A stretch of DNA of 64,000 nt from CAVSCD01 sp963726335 (GTDB lineage: Bacteria; Acidobacteriota; Aminicenantia; Aminicenantales; UBA8522), in the NCBI GenBank assembly GCA_963726335.1, contig CAVSCD010000011.1, positions 806,001 to 870,000 on the forward strand, given 5' to 3'. Shown here piece after piece: positions 34,074 to 43,164 of this stretch. The stretch's first letter is position 1; the number at the start of each line of letters is the position of its first letter. The notes under the pieces are model-generated. The model made no database searches, was not told where the DNA came from, and saw only the letters and a program-made list of their open reading frames with translations. The position numbers and the translations under genes were made by a program.

Positions 34074-35074
34074 CAGGACCGCGGAAATCTCCGGAGGGCC
34101 GCCTCCAGCAGTTCGAAAAACCCGGGGTCGATCGACAGCCCGATCTCGAGGACATAGACCGGAAGGCCGGTGAAGCGCGTGGACCGATCAGCGAGCTTCA
34201 CGGCGTCCTTCGCCGTCGTTATCGCCGAGGCGGCGCCGGCCGTGCGCGCGGTCCGCAGGATCTTTTCGATGGACGCCCGGGGATAGGCATGATGGTCGGG
34301 GAATGTCAGGAAAGCCGCGGGCTTGATGCCCTGGCTTTCGAGCGATCGGAGAAACCGTTCGGGCCGGGCGATCCCGCAAAAGGCGAGAACGGGAAGGTCA
34401 TTAAGGTTCTCCGTCGATAACGGGGCATCGCTTCCCACAAGGTGAAACCCGCGGGCCACAACTTCATAGGGGAGGGGCCGGCCGGGGAAAACGGAGGGGA
34501 TCCCGATCTCGCGGACTTCTGCGAGATCTTCTTTTTCGACCAGGATGACGCCGGCGCGCCTCAAGCCTGAGGCGGACTCGCGGAGCACGGCTTTCCGGGA
34601 CGGCGAATAGACCACGATATCGAGGTCGCGGCCAAGCCGCCTGTGCTGAAAGCCGTCATCCAGGACGGCCACGTCGAACCCCATCTCCAGCGCTCTCTGG
34701 CACGACGCCAGGCGGTTCTTTCCGACAAATACGCCCGCTCCAGGGAGGGCCTTGGCCGCCATGAACGGCTCGTCACCGCTGTCCCTCCAGGTGCCGGCGG
34801 TCCGGGTCCCGTCCGAGATCATGCCGCCCGTCTTTTCCCAGCGGCCCCGATACCCCCTGGACACGAGCGCGGGCTTCCGTCCATGAGCCGCAAGCCAGGA
34901 GATGACCTCGATGGCCAGGGGCGTCTTGCCCGTCCCGCCCAGGCTGATATTGCCCACGCTGACGACCGACAGGGGCGCGATCCCGGGTTTGAAGATGCCC
35001 TTGTCATAGAGGATGTTCTTGATGCCGGATACGAAACGGGAGATCAGGGAATACAGCCGCAAGATAAGGTCCAT
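34073..35074 (-). CDS. lpxK: Tetraacyldisaccharide 4'-kinase LpxK
   Basis: 333 residues. Phosphorylates the lipid A disaccharide 4' position. P-loop VGNISLGGTGKTPL near residue 45, SRGYRGRWEKTGG, GDEPFMAAKALPGA, VLDDGFQHRRLGRDLDI and the C-terminal ITTAKDAVKL block. The open frame extends further upstream, but the ATG at 35074 gives the standard length and lies 9 nt after a -10 box. First gene of lpxK-lpxL-rph-uxs-GT2. Confidence 0.93.
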   Translation of the reverse strand: MDLILRLYSLISRFVSGIKNILYDKGIFKPGIAPLSVVSVGNISLGGTGKTPLAIEVISWLAAHGRKPALVSRGYRGRWEKTGGMISDGTRTAGTWRDSGDEPFMAAKALPGAGVFVGKNRLASCQRALEMGFDVAVLDDGFQHRRLGRDLDIVVYSPSRKAVLRESASGLRRAGVILVEKEDLAEVREIGIPSVFPGRPLPYEVVARGFHLVGSDAPLSTENLNDLPVLAFCGIARPERFLRSLESQGIKPAAFLTFPDHHAYPRASIEKILRTARTAGAASAITTAKDAVKLADRSTRFTGLPVYVLEIGLSIDPGFFELLEAALRRFPRS

Positions 35075-35083
35075 GCGATCCGG

Positions 35084-35113
35084 ACTATACAACATCCCCC
35101 CTCCATTTTTCAA
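35084..35113 (-). promoter_or_regulatory. Sigma-70-type promoter of the lpxK operon (leaderless geometry)
   Basis: Minus strand TTGAAA, 18-nt spacer, TATAGT, then 9 nt (CCGGATCGC) to ATG. No Shine-Dalgarno. Confidence 0.6.
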
Positions 35114-35153
35114 TTTCGGGACAGGCCCCGGCCTGTGCCTAACGCGTGGAAAC

Positions 35154-35209
35154 AAAGGGGGGGGGCATGGCGCCAGTCCCTGCGCGCCCGGAGCGACGGG
35201 GCCCCCTTT
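35154..35209. repeat. G9 tract and AAAGGGGG/CCCCCTTT inverted repeat
   Basis: AAAG9 (35154-35165) pairs with GCCCCCTTT (35201-35209) over a 36-nt GC-rich loop. It lies in the 280-nt gap between the lpxK promoter and the lipoprotein promoter. No gene is seen there. The nine-G run is the longest mononucleotide tract I noticed in the window. Confidence 0.5.
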
Positions 35210-35295
35210 CCGCTGGGAGGGCGCTAACCATCGTTGATGGGTGAGGCGAGAGGACGCACGGCGACGCGCCATGACTGGACCCTCCTGACCTTGGC

Positions 35296-35324
35296 TTTAC
35301 TTGACCCGGCCGTTTCCATATAAT
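35296..35324 (+). promoter_or_regulatory. Sigma-70-type promoter of the lipoprotein gene
   Basis: TTTACT, 17-nt spacer, TATAAT, 30 nt before the ATG, which has a GAGGAGAAGG ribosome-binding site. A nearby TTGACC is too close to the -10 box to serve as -35. Confidence 0.55.
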
Positions 35325-35354
35325 GACCCTGACTTTTCAACGAGGAGAAGGGCG

Positions 35355-36224
35355 ATGTTCAAGAGAATGACGATATCTGTACTTCTGTCGGCCTTGGCGA
35401 TCATCGGCCTGGCGTCTTGCCAGAAGCAGGCCAAGGTCGAGGGCGTCGACCTTTCGGTCGGGTTTTCCGACAGGACGCTCACCGACAACCTGATCACGGA
35501 AATGAAATATACCTGGAAGACCGCGGGCGAGTTCGCCAAGCTCCCCAAGGATTACACGGTCTATGTTCATTTCTGGCACGGCAGCAACCTGCTTTTCCAG
35601 GACGACCATACGCCCCAGGTCCCCACGACCAAGTGGGAGCCGGGCCAGGAGTACACCTACCAGCGGCGGATCTATGTCCCGTCCTTCATCGACGAGTTCG
35701 ACCCCTCGTTCAAGGGAGAAGAAGAGCTGAAGCTCGTCGTCGGCTTCTATAACCCCTACGACCGGACCGGCGAGACCAAGCGGGAGATCCTCAACCGGAA
35801 GCTCAGGGTTCTGCCGCCGCCCCCCGACGTGCCCGAGATCTTCTACGAAAAGGGATGGTATGACCTCGAGGTCGATCCCCAGTCACCCCTCAAGCAGTGG
35901 CACTGGCTGGGGCCCGAGGCGCGGTGCCTGATCGACAACCCGGGGCGCGACGCCCTGCTCGTCATCCGGGGCGGCGTCAACAAGGACGTTCTTCCCAACC
36001 AGAAGGTCATCTTCAAAATCAACGACCTCGTCCTCGATGAGTTCGTTCCGGCGGAAGCCGTTTTCGAGAAAAGCTACAACATCAAGAAGGAAATGCTCGG
36101 GGACCAGGACGAGTTCAGCCTGATCATCACGACCGACCAGACCTTTGTCCCGGCGAAGCTCAATCCGCAGTCCAAGGACGAACGAGAGCTTGCTTTCCAG
36201 GTCTCCTTCATCTATTTCCGCTGA
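35355..36224 (+). CDS. Uncharacterised lipoprotein
   Basis: 289 residues, function unknown. Start MFKRMTISVLLSALAIIGLASC is a lipoprotein signal peptide with lipobox LASC, modified Cys22. The mature part looks all-beta, with FAKLPKDYTVYVHFWHG near residue 65 and two likely Ig-like or jelly-roll halves. The late text NPGRDALLVIRGGVNKDVL resembles carbohydrate- or pilus-associated beta domains only weakly. I chose the ATG at 35355 over an upstream in-frame ATG because of the signal peptide and ribosome-binding site. Single-gene unit, tail to tail with the next gene. Confidence 0.75.
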   Translation: MFKRMTISVLLSALAIIGLASCQKQAKVEGVDLSVGFSDRTLTDNLITEMKYTWKTAGEFAKLPKDYTVYVHFWHGSNLLFQDDHTPQVPTTKWEPGQEYTYQRRIYVPSFIDEFDPSFKGEEELKLVVGFYNPYDRTGETKREILNRKLRVLPPPPDVPEIFYEKGWYDLEVDPQSPLKQWHWLGPEARCLIDNPGRDALLVIRGGVNKDVLPNQKVIFKINDLVLDEFVPAEAVFEKSYNIKKEMLGDQDEFSLIITTDQTFVPAKLNPQSKDERELAFQVSFIYFR

Positions 36225-36240
36225 GCCGCGGACCGGGCGC

Positions 36241-36840
36241 TTATTTGATCCAGAGCTGCGGGGTGGACTCTTTTTTCGCCTCGCCGAGTGATCTCTCGAA
36301 CTCCAGGCGGGCCTTGGTTTCCTCTTCCTGTGCCGTATGCAGCTTGGCGTAAGTCTCGCTGATGGACTGGCGCACCGCGTCTTGGGCATGCGGATCGCGC
36401 AACCCGTTGAACTCCTGCCAAAGGGCGCTCATCTTCAGGGTCAAAAGCTCGACGTATTCCTTGGACTTGTCCCAGCGTTCCTGAAGCACCTGGAGGGTCG
36501 CCGGGACAGCAGCGGGCCCCGGCGGTGAGCCGGCCGTCGCGGGCGTCTCAGGCGGGTTCGCCGCCGCCGCGGCCGAAGTCTCGTTTAAAGCGGCTCGTTC
36601 GGACTCCGCCGTGGAAGGCAGGGCGGCCGGTGCGGCGGGAGGCGCTTCACCGACATCGACCGCGGGCTTCCTTTTGACCTTGCCCAGCTCCGCGTTCGTG
36701 ACCACGACAACCTTCTGCCCTTTCAGCGCGGCCCGGCGCTCCCGCTCTTTTTGGGCGATCTCCGCCAGGCTCTGCGAGAGAAGCATGGAACTCAGGAGCA
36801 GGGGGGCGACGGTCAGTGCGACCCATCTTTTTGCCGGCAT
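36241..36840 (-). CDS. Secreted protein of unknown function with helical C terminus
   Basis: 199 residues. N-terminal signal peptide (VALTVAPLLLSSMLLSQSLA), directly followed by EIAQKERERRAALKGQKV, a short basic stretch often seen in small exported acidobacterial proteins, from memory. Residues 65-110 are Ala/Pro-rich and low complexity. Residues 112-195 are predicted helical (RWDKSKEYVELLTLKMSALW), perhaps a coiled coil. No enzyme motif is visible. It has its own leaderless-type promoter. Confidence 0.65.
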   Translation of the reverse strand: MPAKRWVALTVAPLLLSSMLLSQSLAEIAQKERERRAALKGQKVVVVTNAELGKVKRKPAVDVGEAPPAAPAALPSTAESERAALNETSAAAAANPPETPATAGSPPGPAAVPATLQVLQERWDKSKEYVELLTLKMSALWQEFNGLRDPHAQDAVRQSISETYAKLHTAQEEETKARLEFERSLGEAKKESTPQLWIK

Positions 36841-36849
36841 GACGAATTC

Positions 36850-36878
36850 ATGTTATCGCACTCCTCTCGAGGAATCAA
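36850..36878 (-). promoter_or_regulatory. Sigma-70-type promoter of the secreted-protein gene (leaderless geometry)
   Basis: Minus strand TTGATT, 17-nt spacer, TAACAT, then 9 nt (GAATTCGTC) to ATG. Boxes are weaker than in the other cases. Confidence 0.4.
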
Positions 36879-36988
36879 ACGCCGAGGCGGTCTAATGGTG
36901 CACTCCAGAAAATTTGCCGGTCAGCCAGGGTCGCTTGCCAAAGGGACCGCAAACCTGATTAAATGAGGGCCGGACGGTGCGCTCCGCG

Positions 36989-37871
36989 ATGAAACAGGAA
37001 GATTCCATAGACTACGTCCTCAAATATCAACAGCCTGACGGCGGATTTCCCTACCTGCCGTCCGGCCGGTCGGTCCTTGAATCGACGGCCTTCAGCCTGC
37101 TGGCCGTCCGGGGGCGCGACCCGGAAAGCGGCGCTCCTGGAGAAGGCCGCCGCCTTCCTGACGTCACTTCAAAACAAGGACGGCGGGTTTTTTCTTTTTC
37201 CCGGCGATAACCTGAGCTCGGCCTACGGAACGGCCCTGGCCGCTATCGCGCTCAAGACCGCTGGACGCGGCGGTTTACGCGCCCCGCCTCGACGAGGCCG
37301 CTTTTTATCTGCGAAATAACCACAAGTTACGCCAGACATCCCGACCTGGATAGGACGTCTGGGGCTGGAACGATTACACGTTTGTCGGCACTCGAGCCCT
37401 CCGCCATGGCCGTCCTCGCGCTCAAGCACCTCGGTTCGCTGCCGGAAGGCCGCGGGGCTCAGGCCGAACAGTTCTTCGCCCATACGAAATGCGACCACGG
37501 AGGCTGGTCATACGGCGCTCCCACGGATAAAAACGATCCCGAGAGCTCCGTCGCCGGTCTGCACGGTGCTTCCGCCCCATCTCCACGTCACGGCGCTGGT
37601 CATGCTCGCCATGCAGGATAAAAAGGACGCTTTCCGGGACGGCCTTAAGATCATCGATGATGCCTTTCCCGGGTCCCGCTGCCCGCTCTCCCTGTCCCTG
37701 AGCGCCCTCGCCGTCCACTGCTACGGACGGGACAACCGCCGCCTCCTCGACCGCCTGAACGCGCTTATGATGGAAGACTCCCAGGTTCGGGACATCGTGT
37801 TTTATCGCGCCCTGGCGGCGCTGGCGAACCTGACCCAGGAGGACAAGAACCCGCTGCGCCTCGGCGGGTGA
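36989..37871 (+). pseudogene. Broken prenyltransferase/squalene-oxidase-repeat protein
   Basis: Remains of an all-alpha toroid protein of about 290 residues. Recognisable repeats are YVLKYQQPDGGFPYLPSG, FLTSLQNKDGGFFLFPG and KCDHGGWSYGAPTDK, each with the QxxDGG/GGW repeat signature. The reading frame steps by +1 near 37120, 37260, 37385 and 37560, and a TAG lies at 37351. Five lesions in under 500 bases are more than elsewhere in the window, so this is probably a true pseudogene, although low sequence quality cannot be excluded. It ends directly at the DUF362 gene, with which it probably formed an operon. Confidence 0.7.
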
Positions 37872-37879
37872 ACGACGCC

Positions 37880-38863
37880 ATGTCCAGACCGATCTCGCGC
37901 CGGAAGTTCCTGGGGATGTCGGCCGGACTGGCCGGGACGGCGCTTGTCGGCTGCGGCCGGGGATCCGCCCCCGCCGGCCGGGCTCGCGTGGCGGTCGTCA
38001 AGGCTCCCCGGTACTCCCTCGAGATCAAGACCCTGTTGGCGCCGCATTTCCGCCAGTTCGGGCTGTCGTTGAACGGCAAGTCCGTCCTCCTGAAGCCCAA
38101 CCTCGTGGACTGCCACGGCGGCGAACATCACATCTTCACCCATCCGACCGTCCTGGCCGCGGCCATCGAGCTTTTCGGGGACTTGGGCGCCAAGGTCAGG
38201 GTGGGCGAAGCCTCGGGCCTTCGCCGCGACACCAACACGATCCTTGCCGATTCAGGGTACAAGGAGATCCTGGCGAAGTACGGCGTGCCGTTCGTCGACC
38301 TCAACCTCGACGATGTCGAGAGGACGCCCATCCCCTCCAACCTCACCGGGCTCAAGGACCTCTTCATCCCCCGGACAGTGCTGACGTCCGACTTCATCGT
38401 CTCCATGCCGAAGCTCAAGACCCACCACTGGGCCGGGGTGACCCTCTCCCTCAAGAATATGCTGGGCGTACTGCCCGGGATCAAGTACGGCTGGCCGAAG
38501 AACCGCCTGCACACGATCGGCCTCAACGAAGCCATCGTCGACGTGGGCTATACGGTCCGTCCGGACTTCGCGATCATCGACGGGGTCTACGGGATCGAGG
38601 GCAACGGGCCGCTCTTCGGCGACAACAAGTTCGCCGGAGCGCTGATCATGAGCGACGATTTTCTGGCGGCCGACACGGTCGCCTGCCGCATCATGGGCGT
38701 CAACCCCGGCAAAGTCGAGTATCTGAAGCTCGCGGCCCGCACCCTCGCCGGGAGCGTCCCGAAGCTCGGCAACTCGGAGGACATCGAAGTGGCGGGCGCG
38801 GCGGTCGCCTCCGTGCGGCAGGATTTCAAGCTCCTGGACGAGTTCCGGCGGCTTCGCCTGTAG
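37880..38863 (+). CDS. DUF362 family protein with Tat/lipoprotein signal
   Basis: 327 residues. Twin-arginine signal SRRKFLGMSAGLAGTALVGC with a lipobox-like LVGC, so exported folded and perhaps lipidated. The DUF362 core shows SVLLKPNLVD, KLKTHHWAGVTLSLKNMLG and FAIIDGVYGIEGNGPL. DUF362 proteins are often linked to Fe-S or cofactor assembly, but the function is unsettled, and no ferredoxin CX2CX2CX3C motif is present here. GTG at 37868 is an alternative start; the ATG at 37880 fits the Tat leader better. The gene follows the decayed repeat-protein gene. Confidence 0.85.
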   Translation: MSRPISRRKFLGMSAGLAGTALVGCGRGSAPAGRARVAVVKAPRYSLEIKTLLAPHFRQFGLSLNGKSVLLKPNLVDCHGGEHHIFTHPTVLAAAIELFGDLGAKVRVGEASGLRRDTNTILADSGYKEILAKYGVPFVDLNLDDVERTPIPSNLTGLKDLFIPRTVLTSDFIVSMPKLKTHHWAGVTLSLKNMLGVLPGIKYGWPKNRLHTIGLNEAIVDVGYTVRPDFAIIDGVYGIEGNGPLFGDNKFAGALIMSDDFLAADTVACRIMGVNPGKVEYLKLAARTLAGSVPKLGNSEDIEVAGAAVASVRQDFKLLDEFRRLRL

Positions 38864-38876
38864 CCGCGGCCGTTCT

Positions 38877-41288
38877 CTATTCGTTCTTGGGAACGCGCCG
38901 GCCGCCTGCCGAAGTCGATACCTTGAGGGTTGACCCATCTGTCGCGATACGGACGGCCCCCTCTTCATCCGTCCTCAAGACCCGGGCGCCGCGCTCCAGG
39001 TATCGTGCGATGATGTCGGGGTGGGGGAGCCCGTAGAGATTACCCCGGCCGGCGGTGACGACGACGATTTCGGGCCGGACCGCGTCGAGGAAGGCCGGGG
39101 AGCTCGACGTCCGGCTGCCGTGGTGGGGGGCCTTGAGGACGCGGGCTCGCATATCCGCCTCTCCCTCGATGAGCTCGGCCTCGGCGCCGGACCCGATATC
39201 GCCGGGAAGCAGGAAGGACTGCGTGCCCATGGCGATCTTGAGGACCAGCGATTGATCGTTGGCGACATCCTTGAGGCTTGGCGCTCCCGGCTCCGGATGG
39301 AGCGCCTCGACCAAGACCTTTCCTTCCCGGCGGCTGAACCCGCGGCCCACGGTGCGCCGTTCCGCGGACGGCTCGAGATTCCGCGCCAATTCCTCGTAGG
39401 CCGGGTTTCCGGCGGGCGGCCGGACCGCCTCCCAGAATTCGCCGATACGGAAATTGCGCGCGACCGATTTCAATCCATTGAGGTGGTCGGGATGGCCGTG
39501 GGTGAGGACGAGGTAATCGAGCTTTTTCACGCCCAGGTCCCAAAGATAACGGGAGACGACGAGCTCGCCGATGTCCAGGCTGTCGTCCGCCACCCCGCCC
39601 CCGTCGATGAGCATCTTTTTCCGTCCGGGGAACTCGACCAGGATCGAATCCCCCTGTCCGACGTCGAGGAAGGTGATCTCGAGGCCCCGTGACGAGCGCG
39701 GCGGAAAGGGATAAGTGACCAGGACCGCGGCGAAGACGATAAAAACGCCCAGGCTGACGAGCCTCTGACCCTTGAACCGGGGCCGGAGCAGGATGAGCAG
39801 CAGAAAGACGAAATAGCCGGCGACCGTGAGGAGATGGGGCGTCGGGATCCTATAGGAAAGAAAGGGCAGCGGATCGGCGAGGCCCGTCGTCCAGAGAAAG
39901 GCGCGGACGAAAAAGGCCAGCGCGGGGACCATCAGGCGCGCGGCGAACGAACTGACGAGCGCCGCCCCCAGGAAGACGAACCCGAGCGCCATGAGCAGGC
40001 CGGTCAGCGGGATGGCCAGGAAGTTCAGCAGCAGGCCCGAGAACGTCACCCGGTGGAACGAGCGCGCCAGAAAGGGCATGACGCCGAGCTGGGCCGTTAC
40101 GGACAGGGCGAACAGCTCGCCGATCTTCAAGGGAAGACGCGGCAGGAGGCGTATCACCTTGGGATAGAAAAGTATTATGGACAGGGTGGCCGCGAAGGTC
40201 AGCTGGAAGCCCATGTCGAAAAGATAGAAGGGGTTGACGACGAGGAGCAGGCCGGCGCTGAAGGAGATCGTGTTGAGGACGCGGCTGTTCTTCCACAGCA
40301 GCTTCCCGGCGAGGAAAACGATCGTCATGATCACGGCGCGGAACACCGAGGCGCGGCCCTCCACGAGGATCGCGTAGAGAGCGAGGACGAGGATGAGCGC
40401 CGCGTAGGCCAGGCGCTTGGGGAGGCGGAGCAGGCTGAGCGCCGAAAAGAGGAGGAAGGCGATCACGGCGATGTGCGCTCCCGAGATGGCGATGATGTGA
40501 TACAGGCCGGAGCGCTGCAGCGCGGCCGTCGTGGCGGGGGAGAGACGGCCCCGTTCGCCGAGGAGCAGCGCCTCGAAGACGGCGCCCTCCTGAGTCAGGG
40601 CGGTGCCGTCCGCGGTGGAGAAGAACTTTTCGATCTTTTCCTGCCAGGCGAGCCGGACGGAAGAGATGGCGCCGAGGAACGGAGGCCCGCCCTTCCCCGG
40701 GAGCTTCTCGACGAGCAGGGCGCTCTTGGTGACGGCGTGATTGTGGATCCCCTGGTTCTTCCGGAGGTCGGCGAGCCCCGATTCGTTGAAGTTCCGGAAG
40801 TCGCGCCGGGGCAGGACGCGGGCGGAGACCTTGACCCGGTCGCCGGCCCTCAGCCGGAGCGGAGACGGGAACTTGTCCGGATGCAGGACCGTGACGCGGA
40901 GATTTCCCCGGGCTTCGGTGTCCCGGTTCGAAAAAGAGATCCTTTCGACGTTCAGGTAGAGATAGGTCTTGCCGACCGCGAACCCCGGCGACCTGAAGAG
41001 GCGCCCGGTGAAGTCCGCATAGTCGGCGATGGCGAACTGCTTGACCGGGTTTTTCTCGTAATCGTCGTTCGCCCGCGAATACAGTCCGGACCCGAGACAC
41101 AACGCGGTGAACAGGACGGCCGCGAAGGCGGTCCGCTCCCTTCGCGTCAGGTAAGCCGTCCAGCCCGCCGCCAGGCCGGCGGCGATCCCGCCGGCGATGA
41201 GCGCCGGGGAGACGGGCAGAAGCGAAGCCAGCAGGATGCCCGCGGCGAGAGACACTGACAAAAAGAGGAAAGGGAACGGCGTGGCCAT
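38877..41288 (-). CDS. comEC: ComEC/Rec2 DNA-uptake channel protein
   Basis: 803 residues. N-terminal OB-like DUF4131 part (about 1-215), competence membrane domain with LYHIIAISGAHIAVIAFLLF near residue 265 and about ten hydrophobic segments, and a C-terminal metallo-beta-lactamase domain with DVGQGDSILVEF and LTHGHPDHLNGL. It carries ssDNA across the inner membrane in transformation. Together with the type IV pilus genes at 7807-15994 it makes natural competence plausible. All three ComEC domains are complete. Single gene. Confidence 0.94.
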   Translation of the reverse strand: MATPFPFLFLSVSLAAGILLASLLPVSPALIAGGIAAGLAAGWTAYLTRRERTAFAAVLFTALCLGSGLYSRANDDYEKNPVKQFAIADYADFTGRLFRSPGFAVGKTYLYLNVERISFSNRDTEARGNLRVTVLHPDKFPSPLRLRAGDRVKVSARVLPRRDFRNFNESGLADLRKNQGIHNHAVTKSALLVEKLPGKGGPPFLGAISSVRLAWQEKIEKFFSTADGTALTQEGAVFEALLLGERGRLSPATTAALQRSGLYHIIAISGAHIAVIAFLLFSALSLLRLPKRLAYAALILVLALYAILVEGRASVFRAVIMTIVFLAGKLLWKNSRVLNTISFSAGLLLVVNPFYLFDMGFQLTFAATLSIILFYPKVIRLLPRLPLKIGELFALSVTAQLGVMPFLARSFHRVTFSGLLLNFLAIPLTGLLMALGFVFLGAALVSSFAARLMVPALAFFVRAFLWTTGLADPLPFLSYRIPTPHLLTVAGYFVFLLLILLRPRFKGQRLVSLGVFIVFAAVLVTYPFPPRSSRGLEITFLDVGQGDSILVEFPGRKKMLIDGGGVADDSLDIGELVVSRYLWDLGVKKLDYLVLTHGHPDHLNGLKSVARNFRIGEFWEAVRPPAGNPAYEELARNLEPSAERRTVGRGFSRREGKVLVEALHPEPGAPSLKDVANDQSLVLKIAMGTQSFLLPGDIGSGAEAELIEGEADMRARVLKAPHHGSRTSSSPAFLDAVRPEIVVVTAGRGNLYGLPHPDIIARYLERGARVLRTDEEGAVRIATDGSTLKVSTSAGGRRVPKNE

Positions 41289-41413
41289 TCAGATGACGAT
41301 CGTTTCCCGGTGCGTTCCAGGAACCGTTCTCGGGGCGTCGGAAATCTTACCCAGCGGCGCTTCGTTCGAGGCGGCGGAGATCACGAACGCTGGGAGATCA
41401 TCGGGTCAGTCGC

Positions 41414-41740
41414 TTATTCCTTGCTGTCCTCTTCGCTGTAGCCTTCGGGCGGCTTGGCGGCGATCTCTTCTTTTTTCTTTTCGATGAAGTCCTTGATGGC
41501 GTCGATGCCTTCCTGCGCCTTTTCCTTCACGACCTGGATGCCCTTTTCGGCTTCCCGGCTGATCTTCTCGTAGCCTTCCTTGGCCTTTTCGCCCGTCTTG
41601 ACGGCTTGCACCTTGATCTTCTGCCGCGTCTCCTTGCCGCTGGCCGGGGCGAAGAGAACCCCCAGGACGAAACCGGCGGCCGCTCCGATCAGGAAAGACA
41701 AAGCCGTTTCCAGCCCGCTCGAGCCCTTGTTATCTCCCAT
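41414..41740 (-). CDS. YtxH domain protein
   Basis: 108 residues. Gly-rich membrane segment LSFLIGAAAGFVLGVLFAP followed by SGKETRQKIK, the YtxH hallmark, then a charged helix (EGYEKISREAEKGIQVVKEK). Function is not established; the family is linked to envelope stress. Overlaps the DUF948-like gene by 11 nt. Confidence 0.8.
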   Translation of the reverse strand: MGDNKGSSGLETALSFLIGAAAGFVLGVLFAPASGKETRQKIKVQAVKTGEKAKEGYEKISREAEKGIQVVKEKAQEGIDAIKDFIEKKKEEIAAKPPEGYSEEDSKE

Positions 41741-42101
41741 CTTTCTTCTCCTTTCTTTTCCTCATCCTTTTCCAGAAAAACATCATCGCGGGATAGACCA
41801 GCGGCCAGTAGTTGGCGGCCGGCTTGAGAACCCTCGTCGCGAGGAACATGGAGGCCTGGGACAAGTTGACAGCGGTGTCTTTGGACGCATTCACGAGCTC
41901 GCCCAGGTCTTCGACCTTGGCCTTGACGACCAGGTCCAGTTCATTCAGGTTCTCGGCGAGCCGCTTCATTTCGACGAGCGCCTTTTCGCCTTCGCCCGCG
42001 GTCCTTCTCAGCTGGATGAGTAACCGCACGAGAAAGACCGCGACGATGACGGCGGCGACCGTCAGAATGAGGAACAGGACCTGATTGAGGGTTAAATTCA
42101 T
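41730..42101 (-). CDS. DUF948-like membrane protein
   Basis: 123 residues. One N-terminal membrane helix (VLFLILTVAAVIVAVFLV) followed by an amphipathic coiled-coil region (LVEMKRLAENLNELDLVVK) and a basic C terminus (RMRKRKEKKDGR). DUF948 and YtxH genes commonly occur as neighbours, which supports the assignment. Role unknown, probably envelope-associated. Leaderless-type promoter upstream. Confidence 0.72.
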   Translation of the reverse strand: MNLTLNQVLFLILTVAAVIVAVFLVRLLIQLRRTAGEGEKALVEMKRLAENLNELDLVVKAKVEDLGELVNASKDTAVNLSQASMFLATRVLKPAANYWPLVYPAMMFFWKRMRKRKEKKDGR

Positions 42102-42110
42102 CTTGACTCA

Positions 42111-42140
42111 TTAATAAACCAATTCAGGAGGGTTTGTCAA
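42111..42140 (-). promoter_or_regulatory. Sigma-70-type promoter of the DUF948/YtxH pair (leaderless geometry)
   Basis: Minus strand TTGACA, 18-nt spacer, TATTAA, then 9 nt (TGAGTCAAG) to ATG. The -35 box is perfect and the -10 box weak. Confidence 0.5.
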
Positions 42141-42171
42141 TTGAAGAAACGCGCTCGTCTTCGCCCCGGCA

Positions 42172-43164
42172 CTATTGGCGCTTATGGAGGAGGTAAATGA
42201 ATATCGGAGCGCCCAGCGCGGCGGTGATGATGCCGATGGGGAGCTCGGTCGGGGAGAGGAGAGTGCGGGCCAGAAGGTCGCAGGCGACGAGGAAAACCCC
42301 GCCCGCCAGGGAAGAGAGCCCGAAGAGATACCGGTGGTCGGGGCCGACCAGGATCCGGACGCCGTGGGGCACGACGAGCCCGACGAACCCGATGACTCCG
42401 GCGACGGAGACGGAAACGGCGGCCAGCAGGGTCGCCACCGCGAGGTAGGCCTGGCGCACCCGCTCGACCGGGCTGCCCATCGACCGGGCCGCTTCGTCTC
42501 CGAGAACGAGGAGGTTCATGTCCTTGGCCAGCCACTGGGCGACGAGCAGGCTGACCAAAAGCTGGGGCGCGATGGAAAAGACCTGGCGCCAGTCCGCAAG
42601 CTGCACGCTGCCCAGAAGCCAGAAGACCGCCTGTTCAAAGGAATCCGACCGGAGGAACAGGAGAAAAGAGGTCAGCGACGAGGCCAGCGCTCCCGCCGAG
42701 ATCCCGGTCAGGAGCAGTGTCTCGACCTTGAAAACCGACTTCCTCTGGGACAGCAAGTAAACGGCGATGACCAGCGCGAACCCGGTGGCGAAAGCGAACA
42801 GGCTCTGGACGGGCACTCCGAAAGCGACAGTCTGGAGCCCGAGCGCCAGGCAGAGAACGGCGCCGAACGAGGCGCCGGAAGACACGCCGACGACGAACGG
42901 GTCGGCCAGCGGATTCTGGAAGTAGCCCTGGAGGATGGCGCCAGAGAGGGACAAGCAGGCGCCGACCAGGAAAGCCAGGATGGCGCGGCAGAGGCGGAGG
43001 TCGAGAAAGATCGTCGCGTAGCTCTTGTCGCCGTGGACGAGGAAATTCCAAAGGTCGCGGGGGCTCGTCGGGGCGGGCCCGGTGAGCAGGGACAGTCCGA
43101 GGACCGCGGCCAGGAGGACGAGAAGAGCCAGCAGCAGGACCGGTCTCTTTATCCGGGTCTTCAT
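42172..43164 (-). CDS. FecCD-family ABC transporter permease
   Basis: 330 residues with about nine or ten membrane segments. It matches the BtuC/FecCD layout: LRLCRAILAFLVGACLSLSG, LADPFVVGVSSGASFGAVL, and the ATPase-contacting loop GDEAARSMGSPVERVR. It imports vitamin B12, haem or siderophore iron. Overlaps the binding-protein gene by 4 nt (ATGA). Substrate cannot be fixed from sequence; no cobalamin riboswitch is visible upstream. Confidence 0.92.
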   Translation of the reverse strand: MKTRIKRPVLLLALLVLLAAVLGLSLLTGPAPTSPRDLWNFLVHGDKSYATIFLDLRLCRAILAFLVGACLSLSGAILQGYFQNPLADPFVVGVSSGASFGAVLCLALGLQTVAFGVPVQSLFAFATGFALVIAVYLLSQRKSVFKVETLLLTGISAGALASSLTSFLLFLRSDSFEQAVFWLLGSVQLADWRQVFSIAPQLLVSLLVAQWLAKDMNLLVLGDEAARSMGSPVERVRQAYLAVATLLAAVSVSVAGVIGFVGLVVPHGVRILVGPDHRYLFGLSSLAGGVFLVACDLLARTLLSPTELPIGIITAALGAPIFIYLLHKRQ

